Assembly: GCA_964631235.1 (NCBI GenBank)
Contig: CAZVZX010000011.1
Coordinates: 74,894 to 138,893, forward strand
DNA from: JARKPK01 sp964631235
GTDB lineage: Bacteria; Planctomycetota; Planctomycetia; Pirellulales; Thermoguttaceae
Reading direction: 5' to 3'
DNA: 64,000 bases
A model generated the notes under the pieces. The model was not told the DNA's origin. It made no database searches and worked only from the letters and a program-made list of their open reading frames with translations. Below, one piece after another: positions 61,742-64,000 of the stretch. Made by a program: the position numbers and the translations under genes. Within the stretch, counting starts at the first letter, position 1. Each line of letters begins with the position of its first letter.

Positions 61742-64000
61742 GTGGGGTTGTTCAACTCTTGGCGAGCGGGTAATCGCAGTGCCGCTGGGCCGAAACGCGC
61801 TCGGCGGCCGCGATTGTCGGAAAAACACATTTGCCGCTTCGAGCAACTCGAATCGCGGCAGTTGCTCTCCTCCAATCCCGTAATCAATTTGGGAGTGGTT
61901 TACTACGAGAACAACGTCGGCGACGATTCCGTGCCCGACCTGTTCGAAATCACCTTCAACGGCGGAGCGCCGGGCACCCAGTTGACGCAGTTGGTCATCG
62001 ATACCGACAAAGACGGCCTCGGCCTGTCGATCGGCGACTGCTTCTTCGACATCGCCCCGGGCGGCCTGGGCGCCTACGGCTCGCAACCGCTCTCGATCGT
62101 CAATAGCAGCGGCATCGATTCGGTAACTTGGACCGTCGCCGACGGCGGCACGCAGCTCGTGTTCAATTTCGTCGGGTTCAATGCCGGCGAAAAGCTGACC
62201 TTCAGTATTGATGTCGACGAAATGGGCTTTCTCGGGCCCAACTCCGTGGCCGAAGGCAACGAGTTCGAGGGAAGCAAGCTCTCGGCCGTCTTCACCGCGC
62301 CGCACTATCAAGAGGCCTCCGGCAGCGACATCTTTCTCGACTATTACGATTCGAAGCTGGTGGGCACCGGCTTGAACCTGCCGCCCGACGGCTACGTGCC
62401 CCCGGGCGACGTGCCCCAGCCCGACTTGACCGCCGGCGCGATCGTTCGCCTGACGCAAATGCCCTTGCCGAGCAGCATCGCCGGCACGGTTTACGAAGAC
62501 TTCAACGGCAACAACCTCCGCGAGTCGGGCGATGTGCCGCTGCAAAACGTGCAGCTCACGTTGCTCCAGTTGGTCGATGGGCTGTATGTGTCCACCGGTC
62601 GCACCACGGTAACCGACGCCGCGGGACACTACCGCTTCGATAACCTTTTGCCGGGCACCTATCGCGTCGTGGAAACGCAGCCGGCCGGCTACCTCAGCGT
62701 CGGCGCCACGGCCGGAACGGTCGGCGGCATCGGCCGCGGCTCGGTGCTTTCGCCCGACGTGATCGACGGCATTACGCTGCTGGGCGGCGAAGACAGCGTG
62801 AACAACGACTTTGCCGAGTTCCGCGGCGCGAGCCTCAGCGGGCGCGTGGCGGCCGATCTGAACTTGAATTGCGCGCTCGATTCGAGCGACCGCGTGCTGG
62901 CCGGGGTCGTCCTCCAACTGATCTCGGCCGACGGGAGCGTGCTGGCCACCACCACAACCAACGCGCTGGGCGAATACCGTTTCGACGGCTTGGCGCCCGG
63001 GGTCTATCGCGTCGTCGAGCAACAACCCAGCGGCTACTTCGATAGTTGCGACCTGGTGGGCAACTTGGGCGGCACGCTCGACCCGCCCGACGCCATCGGC
63101 GGCATCGTGCTCGTCTCCGGCAGCGTCGGGCTGCACTACGACTTCTTGGAGATCGAGCCGGTTCGCCTGTGCGGCTACGTGTACGAAGACAACAACGACA
63201 ACGGCATTCGCGATCCGGGCGAGGCGGGCATCGCCGGCGTCACGCTCACCCTCACCGGCGATGAACTGAAAACGCCGCTGACGGCCGTGACCAACGCCGA
63301 CGGGTTGTACTGTTTCGTCGGCTTGATGCCCGGCGTCTATGTCGTAACGCAGACGCAACCGGCGGGCTATTTCGACGGCCGCGATACGGCCGGCACCCAA
63401 GGCGGCCTTGCGGAGAACCCGGGCGACCGAATCTCGGCCATCCCGCTGTACGCTAACGGCAGCCAATACAACTTCGGCGAGTTGCGCCCGGCGAGTCTTT
63501 CGGGCTACGTGTTCCAAGACGGCCCGACGATCACCTATCGTCAAGGCGAATCGGCGCCCGATCCCTATGCCCTCCGCGACGGTGTGCGAACGTCCGACGA
63601 CAAGCCGCTGGCCGGCGTCGTGCTCATGCTTTGCGATCAATACGGATCGCCCATCCTCGATGCCGAGGGTAAGCCGATGCGCACCACGACCGATGCGAAC
63701 GGCTTCTATCAATTCACCGGCTTGCGGCCGGGGGTGTACTCCGTTTATCAGTCGCAGCCGGAAGGCTACGCCGATTTCATCGACACGCCGGGCAGCTTGG
63801 GCGGCACGGCGGTCAATCAGTTTTCGATGATCGATCCGGGGATTTTGAGCACGCTGGCCACCCCGCCGCGCTACGACGCTATTTTGGGAATCGCGCTCGG
63901 CCCCGGCCAGCAGGGCGTCGAATACAACTTCAGCGAGGTGGTTCTAGAGGCATTGCCTCCGGACCCGGCCCCCCCCCCCCCCCCACCGCCTCCCCCCCCC
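61742..64000 (+). CDS. SdrD-B repeat surface protein with LEPR-xLL-like motif (3' truncated)
   Basis: At least 753 aa, cut by the window end. A GTG start at 61742 follows GGGAGG with good spacing. An N-terminal arginine-rich stretch ends in RFEQLESRQLLSSNP, a LEPR-xLL-like motif that marks planctomycete surface or secreted proteins. An N-terminal beta domain (about 45-240) is followed by four SdrD-B-like modules (about 243-355, 361-460, 473-580, 583-720), each beginning with GTVYEDFNGNNLRE-type sequence and ending in LPGTYRVVETQPAGY-type sequence. The last residues are a poly-Pro spacer, EALPPDPAPPPP. Likely a cell-surface or adhesion protein. The whole frame is open with no stop. Confidence 0.85.
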   Translation, partial: MGLFNSWRAGNRSAAGPKRARRPRLSEKHICRFEQLESRQLLSSNPVINLGVVYYENNVGDDSVPDLFEITFNGGAPGTQLTQLVIDTDKDGLGLSIGDCFFDIAPGGLGAYGSQPLSIVNSSGIDSVTWTVADGGTQLVFNFVGFNAGEKLTFSIDVDEMGFLGPNSVAEGNEFEGSKLSAVFTAPHYQEASGSDIFLDYYDSKLVGTGLNLPPDGYVPPGDVPQPDLTAGAIVRLTQMPLPSSIAGTVYEDFNGNNLRESGDVPLQNVQLTLLQLVDGLYVSTGRTTVTDAAGHYRFDNLLPGTYRVVETQPAGYLSVGATAGTVGGIGRGSVLSPDVIDGITLLGGEDSVNNDFAEFRGASLSGRVAADLNLNCALDSSDRVLAGVVLQLISADGSVLATTTTNALGEYRFDGLAPGVYRVVEQQPSGYFDSCDLVGNLGGTLDPPDAIGGIVLVSGSVGLHYDFLEIEPVRLCGYVYEDNNDNGIRDPGEAGIAGVTLTLTGDELKTPLTAVTNADGLYCFVGLMPGVYVVTQTQPAGYFDGRDTAGTQGGLAENPGDRISAIPLYANGSQYNFGELRPASLSGYVFQDGPTITYRQGESAPDPYALRDGVRTSDDKPLAGVVLMLCDQYGSPILDAEGKPMRTTTDANGFYQFTGLRPGVYSVYQSQPEGYADFIDTPGSLGGTAVNQFSMIDPGILSTLATPPRYDAILGIALGPGQQGVEYNFSEVVLEALPPDPAPPPPPPPPPP
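63969..64000 (+). repeat. poly-C / poly-proline tract at the window end
   Basis: Sixteen Cs (63969-63984), then ACCGCCT and nine more Cs to the last base. In frame this is poly-proline. Homopolymer runs of this size are slippery for sequencing and assembly, so the length is uncertain. Confidence 0.7.

Noticed and set aside
61640..63712. 690-codon minus-strand frame
   Set aside because: Antisense to the SdrD-B protein. The plus frame has clear repeated modules, a GTG with ribosome site and the LEPR-xLL-like motif.

Overview
The window is a 64 kb, GC-rich piece of a bacterial chromosome, almost certainly from the Planctomycetota and probably Pirellulales-like. The evidence is the protein families: a prepilin-type DUF1559 protein with an H-X9-DG box, a cysteine-rich YTV-repeat wall protein, an N-terminal LEPR-xLL-like motif followed by SdrD-B modules, DUF1080 and ThuA domains, a HzsA-related diheme protein, a PEP-CTERM protein and secreted PQQ/WD40 propellers. 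There is no phage, CRISPR array, rRNA or tRNA that I can see. The right end of the window runs into a poly-C tract inside an open gene.

Layout. 0.2-1.8 kb: a compact two-gene type II restriction-modification system with a BglII-like nuclease. 2.4-6.5 kb: a three-domain GDSL/DUF1080/ThuA secreted protein and a GH10-like protein. 6.8-14.8 kb: soluble histidine kinase (-), thioredoxin reductase, asparaginyl-tRNA synthetase, alginate-lyase-like protein, sugar isomerase-like protein, PQQ propeller (-). 15.2-20.8 kb: a minus-strand group of exported or envelope proteins (PEP-CTERM, DUF1559, small CPIC protein, HzsA-like diheme protein). 21.5-25.1 kb: three exported proteins of unknown role. 25.6-28.5 kb: two putative manganese exporters (TerC/Alx-type and MntP) flanking a holin-like pair. 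29-38.2 kb: YTV protein, HEAT protein, thioredoxin-like lipoprotein, NAD kinase, exported protein, chromate transporter, lactonase. 38.5-47.2 kb: a co-directional block of PspA/IM30, two-module AAA+ ATPase, a 97-aa protein, a membrane-anchored substrate-binding/OmpA fusion, ABC permease, ABC ATPase and a coiled-coil membrane protein. This block is the best candidate for a poorly described system. 47.5-61.7 kb: exported proteins, a zinc peptidase, xylulokinase, large membrane proteins, HAD phosphatase, YgbA-like protein, a GT39-type transferase and a WD40 protein. 61.7 kb to the end: a large surface protein cut by the window edge.

Between genes there are two families of ~100-bp dispersed repeats (here called A, five copies, and B, three copies) and one palindromic element (C). 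Several of these sit exactly on the stop codons of neighbouring genes, and family A carries a terminator-like hairpin. This suggests that the genome's gene ends have been remodelled by short mobile repeats. Start sites were chosen by Shine-Dalgarno match and signal-peptide position, so several differ from the longest possible reading frame.
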